From assembly GCF_030010215.1 (NCBI RefSeq), contig NZ_JASCRR010000003.1:62001-126000 (forward strand): a stretch of 64,000 nt of DNA, given 5' to 3'. Origin of the DNA: Tianweitania sp. UT-5YL-CI-8 (GTDB taxonomy: Bacteria > Pseudomonadota > Alphaproteobacteria > Rhizobiales > Rhizobiaceae). Both the position numbers and the translations under genes were made by a program. How positions within the stretch are numbered: position 1 is the first letter of the stretch; each line of letters starts with the position of its first letter. Below, in pieces: positions 63,653 to 64,000 of this stretch. The notes beneath the pieces are model-generated. The model had not been told where the DNA came from. It ran no database searches and was given only the letters and a program-made list of their open reading frames with translations.

Positions 63653-64000
63653 GGCAACTCCCCGCGCACCGCACGACTGGCGCGCAAGAACTCATAGTCC
63701 GGCGCGGTCGCTCCTCTTCAAATGCCGCCCCGCACATGACGACGAATCACTCGTCGTTCCCAGGCACTTCCAGCGCCACCCGCATTCACTCGGACGATCA
63801 CCAAGCTATGCCTGGCGACATCAGTCGCGCGAAAGCATAGTGTGGGTAGCGGTGACGGGGGATATGCAATAAATCCGAAGACTGTGCCCTACGTTCATTT
63901 TTCATATCTGCAGCCGCGCTTACTCAGGCACAGTGTGGACTTAATTCCCGAAATTCATCATCGAGCCGCTTCCACAATCCGTGAAGGCGAACGGCCGACA
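63653..64000. other. Upstream region of the RND operon at the window edge
   Basis: About 348 bp with no supported gene. It holds the promoter of the adaptor-permease operon (minus strand) and the dyad at 63739-63757. A gene may begin beyond the right edge. I see no tRNA, repeat or mobile element here. Confidence 0.55.
63739..63757. promoter_or_regulatory. Perfect 7-bp dyad upstream of the RND operon
   Basis: ACGACGA (63739-63745), a 5-bp centre and TCGTCGT (63751-63757) form an inverted repeat 86 bp upstream of the adaptor start. Its spacing suits a dimeric repressor such as a TetR-type regulator or the LysR encoded at 58349-59260. No binding protein is shown. Confidence 0.35.

Noticed and set aside
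1-64000. CRISPR arrays, insertion sequences, integrase genes
   Set aside because: No regularly spaced repeats, transposase or tyrosine/serine recombinase motif was seen on either strand.

Overview
The window looks like chromosome of a GC-rich alphaproteobacterium of the order Hyphomicrobiales (Rhizobiales), most like the Phyllobacteriaceae (Mesorhizobium-type). The reasons are the order tatB-tatC-serS-surE-pcm-LysM/M23, a fused secDF behind yajC, a class I PHA synthase, DUF1127 micro-proteins, and the run aminotransferase-hom-glpX-recJ. Genus and species cannot be fixed by reading alone.

Positions 1 to about 30.9 kb are core genome. In order: Tat secretion (tatB end, tatC), serS, surE, pcm and a degenerate LytM-type peptidoglycan factor; a DUF815 ATPase diverging from yajC-secDF; a Mth938-like gene, a squalene/phytoene synthase-like gene and trmFO; two tandem 46-aa DUF1127 genes; a DUF2157/GDYXXLXY membrane pair; tRNA-Leu(UAG) and trigger factor; radC and map; small envelope proteins; tRNA-Glu(UUC); a DUF882/M15-type lipoprotein; phaC; and the aminotransferase-hom-glpX-recJ run followed by a DUF982 gene. 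Several strong hairpin terminators separate these units.

From about 31 to 48 kb the content is accessory. A putative ionotropic-receptor-like protein comes first. Then comes a divergent five-gene cluster (membrane protein + UPF0489 on one side; AbiV/HEPN-like + Cys-rich protein + DUF3800-like on the other) that I cannot match to a named system. It is followed by an orphan PrtN-type regulator, a translationally coupled SIR2 / small protein / SMC-like ATPase operon resembling Lamassu with a SIR2 effector, an orphan GIY-YIG protein, and a PD-(D/E)XK nuclease / middle component / ABC ATPase operon of ABC-three-component type. Together these form a defence island of about 15 kb.

From 48.3 to 58.2 kb, on the minus strand, lies a complete-looking mating-pair-formation cluster (trbB-C-D-E-J-K-L-F-G-I plus DUF2274). 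This indicates that the accessory DNA belongs to an integrative and conjugative element. No relaxase, coupling protein (TraG), integrase or att site is visible, so the element must extend beyond the window or be incomplete. The right end (58.3 to 63.7 kb) carries a LysR regulator and a two-gene RND efflux operon (permease and adaptor, no outer-membrane factor in view), probably cargo of the same element. The left junction between core and element is not resolved; the most likely interval is 30.9 to 32.7 kb.
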